A DNA stretch of 64,000 nucleotides from contig JAVDOI010000010.1 in assembly GCA_032191485.1 (NCBI GenBank), positions 22,025,839 to 22,089,838 on the forward strand. Reading direction: 5' to 3'. Origin of the DNA: Leptoclinus maculatus. Its lineage: Eukaryota > Chordata > Actinopteri > Perciformes > Stichaeidae. How positions within the stretch are numbered: position 1 is the stretch's first letter; every line of letters begins with the position of its first letter. A program made the translations under genes and the position numbers. The notes below the pieces were generated by a model. It saw only the letters and a list, made by a program, of their open reading frames with translations. It was not told the DNA's origin and did no database searches. Positions 45,806 through 63,555 of this stretch are shown piece after piece.

Positions 45806-46636
45806 ATGAAATGACCTGTGAGCACTACAACTATACAATCCCAGTGTCGGTGATGGTTACCCAGTGACACATCCATTGCCAGCAGATGTGCTTGTGTTGG
45901 TAATGCATATTGATCACCTCCTGCTGCTCTACCCTCTGCATATTAACTCTGTGCATCACCACAGCGCAATGAATCGTACAAGAGAGAGCGAGCAAAGAGA
46001 CGGACTCGATGTGAAGGTGTATGCGCTCGTGTTCTGTTTGTACATTGCGGAGCACTGCAGCAGTGTTTACATGCAAACTATCTGAGTGTTATCTCAGCTT
46101 TGAAACTGTTTGCTCTTTGTTGCGGTCGCTCTACAAACTGTTTAACAAAATGCCAGAACACAGGCGGTCGCAATCGGCCGGATGTTCCGCAGTGACCGAG
46201 AGTGAAAAAGCTGCAGCGAGATCCGCGCCCCTAAAAATATGGAATCTGTAACCTGAAGTAAGAAGCTGTCTAATGCCTCACCCAAAGAGCTGACTCTAAT
46301 TATCCAAGTTCAGTCTTGGCCAGGAATATTCCTTTTAAACATGCAGAGCTGTGACGTCAAGAATTTAACTCCGCATACATGATCATTTGGATCATTATAA
46401 CTGTTCTGCTCCCATTATAAGTAATTGTGGAGAAGGCCGATGCAGGTGTGCTTTAATGTGTGGGCTGTTGCAGGTCATTGGACTTCATGGAGGATTGACT
46501 CTTTTGCACAGATTTAAAAAAGATTTCCTTCCAGCATGTAATGTTGCGGTACTGTTGGGGACAGTGTGTGCTTTCCACTGCAACCAGGGAGAAAGAAGTT
46601 AGTAGTTTCTGCCATAACAAGTTTAAATCTGACTCT

Positions 46637-46681
46637 GGAAATAGTGATTGAAAGGGCAGACTTCAGTCCAGGGCTCTAACT
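46637..46681 (+). repeat. 45-bp direct repeat, right copy
   Basis: Forty-two of 45 bases match 44400-44444, 2.24 kb to the left; the pair brackets the minisatellite. Confidence 0.85.
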
Positions 46682-52392
<5,711 letters not shown>

Positions 52393-52615
52393 TTCACTGT
52401 AACTCCCAGTTGGCAGGGTGAAATTGATGGCCCCTGCTATAGATTTTTAGCAGACAGGTCCCCCTACAACCATCTTATATCTTATTACCAACAGCCTCAG
52501 ACGCCCAAATTGATCTTTATCGGTGTTCAAAAAAAAAAAGAAATCCCCCGTGGCAGCTTCGACCTTTATGGTTCTCACCTTTCATTGCTGACTTTTTTTT
52601 CTCTTGTAAGTGTTT

Positions 52616-53540
<925 letters not shown>

Positions 53541-54050
53541 CCACCATAGACTGTATATAAGAAGAGGACGTAGGTTGTAGTGACATCACCCATTGGTCTG
53601 TGGACTGATGTTTTGAAGCCTCGAGTTCAGCATTGTTTTGCGGTAGCCATCTTGGATTTTTGCTGTCGCCATCTTTGTTTGTTGCAACCAGTGATTGGAA
53701 GTGACCATATTTGGACTGCTGAGGAATGACGCTGCGATAGAGACACGGTATATGTCTCTGGTAGAGACCTGTCAATCACAGTAGCCCCGCCCTAAAGCAT
53801 CCCCTGCTTTATGGTCTGTTTGACTCTAAATGGACCATCATTTACTAAATGAACATCATGCTGTATTGAAGAAGACTTGAAACTAGAGATTGAGACCATA
53901 AACTCATGTTTACAATGTTTACTGAGGTAATAAATCAAGAGAGAAGTAGAGTCATTTTCTCATAGACTTCTATACAACCAGAGGAGTCGCCCCCTGGTGG
54001 ACACTAGAGAGAATGCAGCTTTAAGGAACTTCTGCATTTGCGTCACTTTT
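53541..54050 (+). repeat. Dispersed fish repeat, longer copy
   Basis: Begins near CACCATAGACTGTATATAAG, includes GTAGTGACATCACCCATTGG, GCCATCTTGGATTTTTGC and CTCATGTTTACAATGTTTAC. It ends near GAGGAGTCGCCCCCTGGTGG and GAGAGAATGCAGC. The last 117 bp match the inverted fragment at 29609-29718. I recognise the sequence type as common in percomorph fish but cannot name the family. Exact ends are uncertain. Confidence 0.75.
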
Positions 54051-55010
54051 TAGAAGCCAAGGTTTCCACCTGGTCTCCACCAAATACTGAGGGAAAATAT
54101 TTGGCTAACTAGCTGCTACATGTTTGACTTTCTCCATTAGCTAGCTGCTACCGTGGGCCGTCAGTTGATAAGAGATGTTTTGCTTAAAAAAAAACTTGAC
54201 CTAACCCTGAAAACGAGGTTGATGGGAGTTTGTGAGCCATAAAACCAAAACAATAAGATAAAAGCGGATAAAAAGCTTTGAGAAACTGCAGAGTTGGGTA
54301 ATTTTTCTAAAGGTCGCTCACTATAAATGCCACATTATACATTGTGATCTGATCCATTGTTGATATGACAAATATTGATTCGTGCAGCTTTAACCAGTGG
54401 TGGGGAACTTAAAGACCCGGCCTTTTCCCATAAAGACAATATAACCCCTTACTTCACCTTCATGAACTTGTCTGTCAATATGTTAATATTTTCTTCTTAC
54501 TTACGTTTTAATCCTTTTTCATGTCACCGTATCTTTTCTTTTTCTTCTTTTCTTCCTCTTGTAAGCTCATAGAACAGTGTGGACAGCAGCTCCTCGTTAG
54601 AACAGTTTGAGTCTAGTGTAAAGAGAGAACACAACAATCTGAGCTGCCTTCCTGTTGCGATGGAGATTTCATTACCTGTTAGTTTATTTTCTTCTCTCTG
54701 CTGTTGTTGCACGGCTGCCTTCCTCAGATCTGCATATATCGGTGACATAACAGCAGTCACTGTTTTTTCCCTTCACCTGAATGTTGTAGCATTTACTTTG
54801 AGTTTTCTAATGCCCCGCGGCCTTTTCACACCACTTCACAACAGCTCTGTGACCTTTCGATAAGTGGGAGGAAATGAAAATCTGTGCTCATTATTTGTTC
54901 ATAATAATGTCTTTTAATGCTGCACTGATTCCATGTGGCATGCATGTGTTTGACTTTAGGTTTATTCCTAATAAGTATCGCAAAGGTTTTTAAATAATAA
55001 AGTACTATTA
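54051..55010. other. Intronic sequence, nothing recognised
   Basis: A 94-codon frame at 54579-54863 has no splice context and is taken as chance. Confidence 0.4.
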
Positions 55011-55082
55011 TGTGTGTGTGTGTATATATACTGTGTGTATATATATATATATATATATATGTGTGTATATATACGTATATAT
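55011..55082. repeat. Mixed (TG)n/(TA)n microsatellite
   Basis: Alternating TGTGTG and TATATA blocks, with an uninterrupted TA core near 55040-55060. Confidence 0.95.
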
Positions 55083-57799
55083 CCTTTATCAACACATAGT
55101 GAGGTGAAAGGCTTGTTCTCTCTATAAAAAAAATTTAAAATATGACTTCATGCAGTGAAACAGAATGTGACACTTTAGTTCTTGAATGAAATATTCAGAC
55201 ACAGAGTCTGAAGCTCCTGATCCTGTGTTTAAAAGCACAAAGAAAAGGTCATCAGTCAAACAGCAGTAGCTGGGGCTAGTCAGTGACAGATATTCTGTTC
55301 TAGTCATGCCTCGTGTTGCTCCTCAACCACCAGCCGTTGTCTAACTTCATTAAGCCTCATACTCAGTCGGCTCTCTCCTGGATCGGAGGTTCATTAAAGC
55401 GCTCCTCCCATACAGGGATGCGACCGGAGACCGCCATCAGCTGAGAACCATTTTGCCACACTACATTACTCTGCTCTTTAGTAGCGGGCGAGCTCACACT
55501 GCTCTGCGTTATATAGCTCGCAACAATTCACGGATCTGTGAGAGAAAAGAGCCGCTGGTGGAATGTTTGACTGTGAAGCATGCGAGACGGGACTAAGTTT
55601 CTCAAGCACCTTTAATGGTCCATATAGTAGTTACTGGCTTTGTGGCTGTCTCCAGTTTTCAAAATAAGAGTTACAATATCTTTTGGTTTCGTGTCTCACT
55701 CTTCAAGTCTTTGGAGCGTCTTAGTCAAAACCATGCTACAAGTGAACTCTGCAGGAGCAGACATTTTGGGAAACCAAATTAACTACATTGTCGGCCAACT
55801 TTGTGCAAATATGTTTAGTATCAAAGTTGAGCAGCTTGTGCTTCATGTCCATTACCAGTTCCTCACTATGTTTGAAAAGGTTTTACTATTGCTTGACAAC
55901 CGACTTGTTGCTGTAGATCAGTCGGACATCAGTGGGATTACTAATGGACATCGTGGCTCCTGATAGTGATTCGTGATAGTGATAGTGACTAATTATTTTG
56001 TCACTGACAACTCCGGGCTGCCATTAATAGCTCAAGAAGGCTTATGCCGAGGCCCACGTGATCATTTCCCATGAGGTTACTGTATGAGATGCAGCTGGCA
56101 CCGACAGAGAAGACCAATGGAAACATGCTTGGTGCATAGTGGAGTATCCCAAGTGAAGATGATATCCATGTACAACGAGGAGACGGAGTTAAAGGTTAGT
56201 GAAAGTGAAGCTGATGAACACGTACGGAGAACACGCTGACAGACGGACGCCATTAGCGGGGCCCTTCAGCGTCCATGAAGGAGATGTCACTAATGGGCCC
56301 GTCAGGCGGCGGTCAGCAGCTCTAATCAGCACTTAGACAAACAGGGTCCGCTCACGGACCGCCACGCTCCTCATACTGCTTTAAACATGAGGCCTCTGTC
56401 AAGGCTTCACGAGCGTGTGTGTGTGTGTTTTAAACAGCTGGTTATGAAGGTTGGATGAACAGGATGAGGCCGATTGAAGGGCCTTGGGTTGGTTTTCCAC
56501 CGAAGCCAACAAAAAAATGGTATTTGTGATGTTTGCATTTCTAATTAGTTTTTTTGAAAACATTGTATTAGAAGAGGCATTAAAGCAGATGGGTATCAAA
56601 GCCAGAGGGCGATACGATCTGATATTCTACATCAAATCTAGAAACCAGGGCACTGCTTTTCCTATGATTTCCTACAGAATTGCATCGGATTTTACCCTGA
56701 AAAGCCACAATCACAAATACATTTCATGGGTTTGTTCTGCACTCAGATGCCCGAACTGTGGCTCCAAAAATAGAGCTGTGATAAAGGAAATTAGAGCGAC
56801 CGAAGCCATGCAGCTGTGTGAGGGTGAAATACAGAATGCCCAGGTCACCTCAGGACATTGTTTTTGTCGGCTCACCTGACCTGAATCGTCTGGTGGGCGC
56901 ACAACCCAACCCTGTGCCAACCAAATGATTTCCTCACTTCAGAGCGTTTGCTCCGCCGGCTCGGTGTGGCATCGGAGGGTCGCTTAGCATAACTGGCCTG
57001 CAGCAAACACACTGGACCTCCTGACGGTGGGAGACACATCAGTCGGCACCGTCTCAGACCAACCCGGCAGCTAAACAGGGGAATATCGTACTGCAGTGTG
57101 GATGAATATTACCTTCAGTTGTCTTAACGTTGAAATACGCCTTCTTTCTTTTTCTTAAACATTTGTATTTATTCATAAAGGGAAGTAACCCTCTGACTTA
57201 ACTAACCATGCTGTCTGACGGTGTTTATTTTATTATAATAACCATGTAACATAATCATAACTGCCATTCGATGTAAAGTAGCCACTCGTCACCAGCAAAT
57301 TATCAAGCAAATGACTGTAATCTGTTTCCCTCGGAATTCCTTCTGTCCCCAACACTGAGTCCTTAACGCAAGGTTAGTGATAAATCCCAGGTTAATTAGC
57401 TGCTCCAGCAGTTAATTAGCGATTTGTGAATTGATGCGACGGGGAAATGTGGTTCGCCCTCTGGGTTGAGGTTGCGGGTCAGCCAGTTAGCAGCGGGTTG
57501 CTCCAGGATGCTTCCGACAGTCGTGGCCACATCGCGGATCCGGCCTTCGGGCAAATGATGAACCTGCCGAATCACCAACCATTTATTCTCAGTTATTCTC
57601 CACAACGTCTCTCCACGAGGTGAATTTTAAAGGGCAAATCCTAGATATTAGTTCCTCGATGAATGCTTAATATCAATGCTGCTTCCTGGGAGTTTTGGTG
57701 CGTGCAGTGCTGATCGTCTCGAGTGTTGCCGCTCTGCAGAGCGTACGCATGCTCCCTCGTGGCCCTGCCACGCATAGCTCTCTTACCAACTTATCGTAT
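55083..57799. other. Intronic sequence; contains the longest non-repeat open frame
   Basis: The frame at 56484-56879 (+, 131 codons) has a C-x2-C pair (RCPNCGSKNRAV) but no recognised domain. Its length is within what chance gives in six frames of a 64-kb window. Nothing else was seen. Confidence 0.4.
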
Positions 57800-57820
57800 T
57801 CACACACACACACACACACA
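57800..57820 (+). repeat. Short (CA)n microsatellite
   Basis: About ten CA units. Confidence 0.9.
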
Positions 57821-58983
57821 TTGACAAACAAAGCTCAGCGTGGCTTTGCAGATGGAAAGGGAAAGGACGCACGCCTTTCTGTTTACGATTGGTTTAGTCG
57901 GATACGGCCCTAAGCGTTGCCCCCCCTGCAGGGAGATATCGAGGTACAAGCTGCACACGGCTGCACAGCAAGGCGCCGCACATGTGCACACGCATGTGGT
58001 GAGAAACCGCAATTTCCCCGTCACACAGATTTGTTTGTGAAGTGTGCCATCTCGCAGGTTTGAAGGGTTTAGAATGCGTCACTCAGACAAAGAACAAAGC
58101 ACACCCAGAGTTTTGTTCATCCGTTAATCTCGTTGGGTTCTCCCCCCTTTGCTGCCTCTAATTAGGCACGATCCCACCAAAACACCCCTTTTTTTTAACG
58201 ACGTTTTCCCGCTGCTCTCCAGCCTTGATTTCCGACTCTCTTTCGGGATCAGCTCATGATTTACGTCCCCACGATCGTATGATGTTCATCTCAGCAGAGC
58301 ATTTTTAAAAGAGCAGGTAGGATCTGCTCTGCTCTCTGTCTACTGAACAGTGGAGCAATGTGCTCTGATTACTCCTGTTTCCTGAACTGATTCCTCCGCG
58401 TCCGGTGATCCACCAGCACCATCTCGTGGATCCAAACGGGTACTACTCAAGTCCGTGGAGTCGGTGGAATGGGTCTTCATCAGGCTGGAGGAGAGAGGGG
58501 TGCACGCTGGGAGATGCGAGAGCACGCCGCCATGCATTTAGAAAGAAGACGTCAGGGGGCTGAAATCTCAGCACTGTGATCACCAAGATGAACGGTGACT
58601 TGATGAGTCATCGCTTCACTCACCAGAGGCGGTATAATGAAGAGGATGCTCGGGTTCTGCCAGGAGCGGGAAATGAAGGCTGTAATGCAACACAAACAAA
58701 AGTGTGAACATCGATCTGCCTCTCTCCCCCCTGCGTCTCCCGTTCTCCTCTCAAACATTTATAGACTTGAAAGTGTGTTTTTTTGTAAACGGGGAGGACT
58801 GACTGGAGTCAGACAGTAGCAGATAAGCGGTTGAGTTATCTCTCAGTGGAGAGTGTGGGATGGAGAGGGGTGGATGGAGAGCTATTATATGAATCTGAAT
58901 AGCTCTGAGCTCCATCTGTTGTGTGCCATGGAGATGAGTCATTCCACGGGTCAAAGCAGCACCGAATCCCCAGCTTCATGCCG
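57821..58983. other. Intronic sequence, nothing recognised
   Basis: No coding or repeat signal. Confidence 0.4.
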
Positions 58984-59007
58984 ACACACACACACACACA
59001 CACACAC
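58984..59007 (+). repeat. Short (CA)n microsatellite
   Basis: About twelve CA units. Confidence 0.9.
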
Positions 59008-60016
59008 GGATTCCTAACACATGCTGCGAGTTTCCCGTCATGCATCTGCCCTGTGTCTACAGTTTAGTGATGCCAATTAGGTCTCAGCTGGGATGAGGGA
59101 TTGGTTTTCGGACCGTGTCCGAGCCGTCTGTTGTCTTTAAGACGTGGTAACTCTCAGCACCACTTCGTTGGTTGACGTCCTACAATATTGTCGGACTCAC
59201 TTGGAACAAAAGGGTTGAATTTGACGCGACAGAACCAGAGATATCGTCTATTTCATACCACACATTCTTCTTACTTCGTCAAAACCTGGCGCCTACATTA
59301 CCCAAACTCAAGGCTGGGGGTTGACCATTGATGCTTTTACAATATGTTTACACTATGAGAACAGCTCGCATCACTTTCCTGTCATGCAGCTTTTAAATCC
59401 AATAAATGACATCAGGGATGCCATGTTACCATTTCCAAAATGGTCTTTTGGTCTCATTGCCCAGCCCTACTCGCACTGCAACTCAACCGCCGACAGCTAG
59501 CTGCTATGCTAGTCGCGGCTAATGTAGCCTCGAGCGTCAAGCAGAGAGGAAGAGGCGGTGAGCTCGTGTCCTTCTAACGCCACAATTCCAGATCATCAAA
59601 TTTGTATTCTAGTCACTTGAGGTCATTAATCCAGCTTAACTACAAGAGCTTTTCCTACTGTATAACTGTTCCACCTATATACAGTAGTGCTCCCATCACC
59701 TGTAAAGAGACAAATGACCATAGCAAAACTAACCACTGACTTCACCCTGACTCTGACATTTTACACACTTTTAACCAAGTTCTGAATCCAAACTAAGCAT
59801 AATCCTAATTATTTTGTTAGTAATGTTGCATAAAGCTGAGTGGAGTGCACAGGTTAATTCACCACTTCAAGTAACACTGTTTGCGTTATACATAATCACT
59901 AAACAAATGTTGATAAAAAAAGATCTTGGTTAGTGAAGCTTCTGTCTGAACCTACATACAAACCCAAGATCCAAGCACAAATGTACCGCAATCACTTTCA
60001 GCACTTCTATAACACG

Positions 60017-60017
<1 letters not shown>
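59008..60017. other. Intronic sequence, nothing recognised
   Basis: AT-rich, no coding or repeat signal. Confidence 0.4.

Positions 60018-60061
<44 letters not shown>
60018..60061 (+). repeat. (CA)n microsatellite, 44 bp
   Basis: Twenty-two CA units in the opposite orientation to the long TG tract at 60279. Confidence 0.97.
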
Positions 60062-60064
<3 letters not shown>

Positions 60065-60276
60065 GGCTCACAGAGCTGTATTTCGTCATGTGCTGCTCGT
60101 CGTTAGGCTCCCCTAAGAGCAGGTGCGCTTGTGTGCGTGGGTTGAATTTGACGGCAGTTTAGACGCTTAGATACATTCGCAAATTCACCTTGTAGACTTT
60201 TAGAGAGCCAAAGAATGACGGAAGAATAAAAAGGGAAAATTAGAACGGGAGTTCTGGGGAGGATGTAGAAGCAGAG

Positions 60277-60414
<138 letters not shown>

Positions 60415-60537
60415 TTGGTTTTCTTGTTTTTAGTATGGAGATGCAGAGGAGGAATATTATATCACTGCTTTCCCCCCTCACATTTACCCCACATGTATTT
60501 ACATATTGTGAAAATAGGTGTGATTGAGCTTTTCACT

Positions 60538-60541
<4 letters not shown>

Positions 60542-60576
<35 letters not shown>
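60542..60576 (+). repeat. (GA)n microsatellite
   Basis: About seventeen GA units. Confidence 0.95.
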
Positions 60577-60578
<2 letters not shown>

Positions 60579-62240
60579 GCCTGGAAAGAGAGACAAAGAA
60601 AGGGTCAGAATGACAAAAGGAGAACGCTGTTAAGCGAAGTTCAAAGAAAAGATGCTGCTCCCTGGTTTTGCTTTTGTGCGACAGAGAAGTAGAGACGGAG
60701 TATTAGAGAGAATAACATTCTCACCAGGCAGCAACAATGAATAGTTCACCTTGGGGAGACGAGGAGTTGGAATGGAGACATCCATACACAGCAAAGCACA
60801 TTATCTTCTGCCATCATGCGCCCGTGTCCCTGAACGCATCACGTCCAGCTTTTTACTTTCATGTACAACAAGATTTATGTGCATTTGAAGTCCTTTTGTT
60901 CACTTTCTCCTGTTAAATCGATTTCACACGGTAGCCATTGTTTTTTATTTTGGGAGGCTTTATACCAGGGGTGGCCAAACTTTGTGGGCCATAAACAGAA
61001 AAATATAAGAAGTCACCGGCTAAATAACTGTAAATGTGTAGTTTTCAACCAGTCACACGTGTTTCTATGTGCAGTACTACTGATGTTAGGACTGATGTTT
61101 AGTCTTCTAGCAGTCTCCTCTTTCATCACCACAACAGATTACTGACTGCAAATCAAGCAACACACTTCCCCCTTGACTTCTGTAAAAGGTGTCTGATATT
61201 TTCAGCACTCACTCGCTGCTTCACGCTAAAGTCATCGAGGACAGTGACAGGACGCAGCGGCATGCAGAGAGAGACAGATGCAGCTATTCATTGGGTCTGC
61301 GGTCCATGGCAGCATTCATTACACCTGACCTGCTGCCCCACGTTGGGTGTCATTTGTCTTTGTTTAGAACGTTAGATAATTGCTGTTATGTGCACCGCCT
61401 GGCTGATTGCCACTTAAATAAAGGCTCACCATGGTGTCTCTGTCGTGTGAACCGGTGGTTTGTGTTGCTGATTTCTTACCCACTGTTTTCTTGGCTTCAT
61501 TTCTGTTGTTCCCTTTGTGTCATTTGATGCTTCATGGAGAGCGTTCCAGGAGCGCCAAATGTGCTCAGGGTCTCCTTTTCTTTTTCTTACGGTTGGTTAG
61601 CCTGGTTTTGTTTTTGTTCATTTTGTTCAGTATTAAAGCCCCGCAGGCTTCAAGGTGAATGGGCTAAATAAAAGTGTCTTTGAGTGATTTCCCCTTGTAC
61701 TTTGTATTTTTGATGGTTGACAGACACAAAGCACGGTTTTCTTCTTCGTTCTACCTCCTGACTCTCATGACGTATGGTATTGACCTCGTTATTATGAACC
61801 TCTTTAAGTTCAACAGAAGCATTTTCAGCCTCAACGTCTAAAGAGCTCTACTGTATTTTCTTCAGCGCTTCTGTTTCTTGACGTTACAGAAACTCTGTCA
61901 CTCTTTATTCGGCTGAATTAAACTCTCTGTAACTAGTAGATCACAGCGTTACCTTTAGTGTCAGAATGAAGTGTGTGTACTTCAGAGATGAGGTGTAATC
62001 AACAATGCATTCATTACTAACCCACGCATGTAAAAAAAAAAAGCACTGCATTGTGTTATTGGAGCACTTAGATTCTTAATCTCTTTTTAACAAGTCACCC
62101 ACTCAGGTACACACACATACATAAATGTGTGTACTAAACTAATGATGGATCGCCCATCGTGTGTAATTATTCTGACCATCATGGAGACGTTCTGTGTTTC
62201 TGGTTTTTAATTTGCCTGCTTTGTTTTTTCTCCTACATTC
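60577..62240. other. Intronic sequence with one possible transposon end
   Basis: No coding signal. The only repeat-like item is the hAT-type terminus at 60966. Confidence 0.4.
60966..61010 (+). mobile_element. Possible hAT terminus relic
   Basis: CAGGGGTGGCCAAACTTTGT followed by GGGCC resembles the terminal sequence shared by many vertebrate hAT elements. No partner end or target duplication was found. Confidence 0.4.
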
Positions 62241-62500
62241 TTAAAGGGTTAGTTTGGATTGTTTTGAGTGGGTTATGAGCTAGTTATCTATAGTCGGTGT
62301 ATTACCTCCAGTAGTTTAAGTTCACGCTATATTGAGGATATTCTCACCTCTTTACCTTGCCATCAGAAAGCCCTTTTCCGAACGGAAGTCACCGGTCTCC
62401 TTTGACAAACGCTGTATTTCTTACCTGGTCTCCGCTGCCTTCATCCGTTAGTTTGTTTGTGGTATTGTGAGACTTTGGTGAATTCGAACTAACCCTTCAA
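62241..62500 (+). mobile_element. Short inverted-repeat element (MITE), copy A
   Basis: The left end TTAAAGGGTTAGTTTGGATT and the right end (reverse complement TTGAAGGGTTAGTTCGAATT) form about 20-bp terminal repeats with few mismatches. Possible TTAA/TCAA flanks suggest a TTAA-type target. Internal sequence (GGTGTATTACCTCCAGTAG, AAGTCACCGGTCTCC, GTGGTATTGTGAGACTTTGG) matches a repeat I know from many fish genomes. No coding capacity. Confidence 0.7.
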
Positions 62501-62502
62501 AA

Positions 62503-62640
62503 CACCAAAGTCACACAATAACACGAAGAAACAAACGCGAGGTAAAGTCACCGGAGTCTGGTGGCTTTGACGAGACCATAGCTGCTCCAGTCCCCCGGGC
62601 TGACCGCCATCTTCTGTAGGTAAAACACTCAGTGTGGGTA
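62503..62640 (-). mobile_element. Same MITE family, inverted partial copy B
   Basis: The reverse complement contains GTGTTTTACCTACAGAAGAT, GGCGGTCAGC, then CGTTTGTTTCTTCGTGTTAT and TGTGTGACTTTGGTG. It aligns with the right half of copy A. The two are tail to tail around about 23 bp, so the transcript could fold into a hairpin here. It lacks a clear outer terminus. Confidence 0.65.
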
Positions 62641-63213
62641 GAATGGGTGTGAATGTGGGCGGATGAGACACGGAGTCAGTTTTGAGGTATTACGTGTGAG
62701 GATTTGTATGTTTATCCCAGCTTACATGAGAAGAAAAAGCTTTATTTAGATCTCTCCTCTTCTTACAAAACACAGACAAAGGAAACACAGCAGCGTGCTT
62801 CAGATGCAGCCTGCTGTTACATTGAACACACAGAGAAGGAAAGTGCAAAAGATCACTTGCTTTGTGAAGTTGTGAAATAAAAACTCAACATTAAAGCACA
62901 GGAATTGTTCCTATTGTGCCGTGCACATGTTTTGGTCCCATAGCTTGTGCGCTCACCCGTTGATCATAAACCTGAGTTGCGTTCCATCAAAGGCAGCTCG
63001 CACAACAAGCCTTTTCCCTAATAGCTGCTTGAGCTTTTAAATTGTCTTTTGGGTTTTTTCACAGCCAAGCAGTCCCCTAAAATGCTAATCTGACAAATGC
63101 CCCCTTTTAAAGAAGAGAAATAGCGTCAAAGTTCTGCATGAGGCATGGAAGTGTATTCATTTATCTGTAGGGTCCTCTCCATGATGTTGTTGCTTTGTAT
63201 TTTTGCAAAGTGC
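62641..63213. other. Intronic sequence before the exon, nothing recognised
   Basis: No coding signal until the acceptor region. Confidence 0.45.
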
Positions 63214-63271
63214 TTCCTAATCTTGTCTGGAAATATTATTTAAAGAATTTTCCCTTCTTCCACTCTGTCAG
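63214..63271 (+). other. 3' splice site of the astn2 exon
   Basis: A CT-rich run (tttcccttcttccactct, about 63249-63266) is followed by GTCAG, with the AG at 63270-63271. A candidate branch point (TCCTAAT) lies at about 63214-63220, roughly 50 nt upstream. This is a well-formed vertebrate acceptor and fixes the exon start. Confidence 0.85.
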
Positions 63272-63549
63272 GTAACTCGCCCTCGGAGGAGTCGGAGGAG
63301 CGCGACAAGGAGCCCAGAACGCTGACCTACCCCGCCTACATCGCCAGTCTGCTGGACACGGGTTCCAAGCGCATGGCGGCCGGCGTCCGCATGGACTGCA
63401 ACAGCCAGGGCCAGTGCCCGCGCTCCTGCCACCTCTGCCACATGAGCCCCAGGGTGGTGCAGGGGCGGCAGCGGTCCGAGCCCGTCCTGCTGCAGATCAC
63501 CAAGGCCGCGCCCATCTACGAGCTGGTGTCCAACAACGAGACCTACCAG
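63272..63549 (+). CDS. astn2: Internal exon of an astrotactin gene, probably astrotactin-2
   Basis: This is a 278-nt internal coding exon. It enters in phase 1 (GT completes a Gly codon) and leaves in phase 0, giving 92 full codons without a stop. The peptide begins with an acidic stretch (NSPSEESEERDKEPR), continues through TYPAYIASLLDTGSKRMAAG, then a cysteine cluster spaced C-x5-C-x3-C-x2-C (within DCNSQGQCPRSCHLCH). It ends with EPVLLQITKAAPIYELVSNN and an N-E-T glycosylation sequon. This matches the conserved segment after the MACPF domain and before the fibronectin III domain of astrotactins, which are neuronal membrane glycoproteins involved in glial-guided migration; ASTN2 regulates surface trafficking of ASTN1 and synaptic proteins. 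It departs from ASTN1 as I recall it in the LTYPAYIASL and post-cysteine segments, so astn2 is preferred; the choice rests on memory. Introns follow on both sides, so there is no start or stop codon here. The exon is visibly more GC-rich than the intron around it. Confidence 0.9.
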
Positions 63550-63555
63550 GTGTGT
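63550..63555 (+). other. 5' splice site of the astn2 exon
   Basis: The exon ends CAG and the intron begins GTGTGT, an acceptable though not ideal donor. Reading past it runs into a TAG after two codons, which supports splicing at this point. Confidence 0.8.

Noticed and set aside
45018..45876. Repeated minus-strand peptides (KVHVKSQVFELESKSSLKSL)
   Set aside because: They follow the 160-bp period of a minisatellite and include no plausible start or splice context.
54579..54863. 94-codon frame with hydrophobic segments as a possible small membrane protein
   Set aside because: AT/CT-rich composition, no splice signals or recognisable family; within chance expectation.
61189..61527. 112-codon frame as an astn2 exon
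   Set aside because: No resemblance to astrotactin sequence and no acceptor/donor pair in the correct phase.
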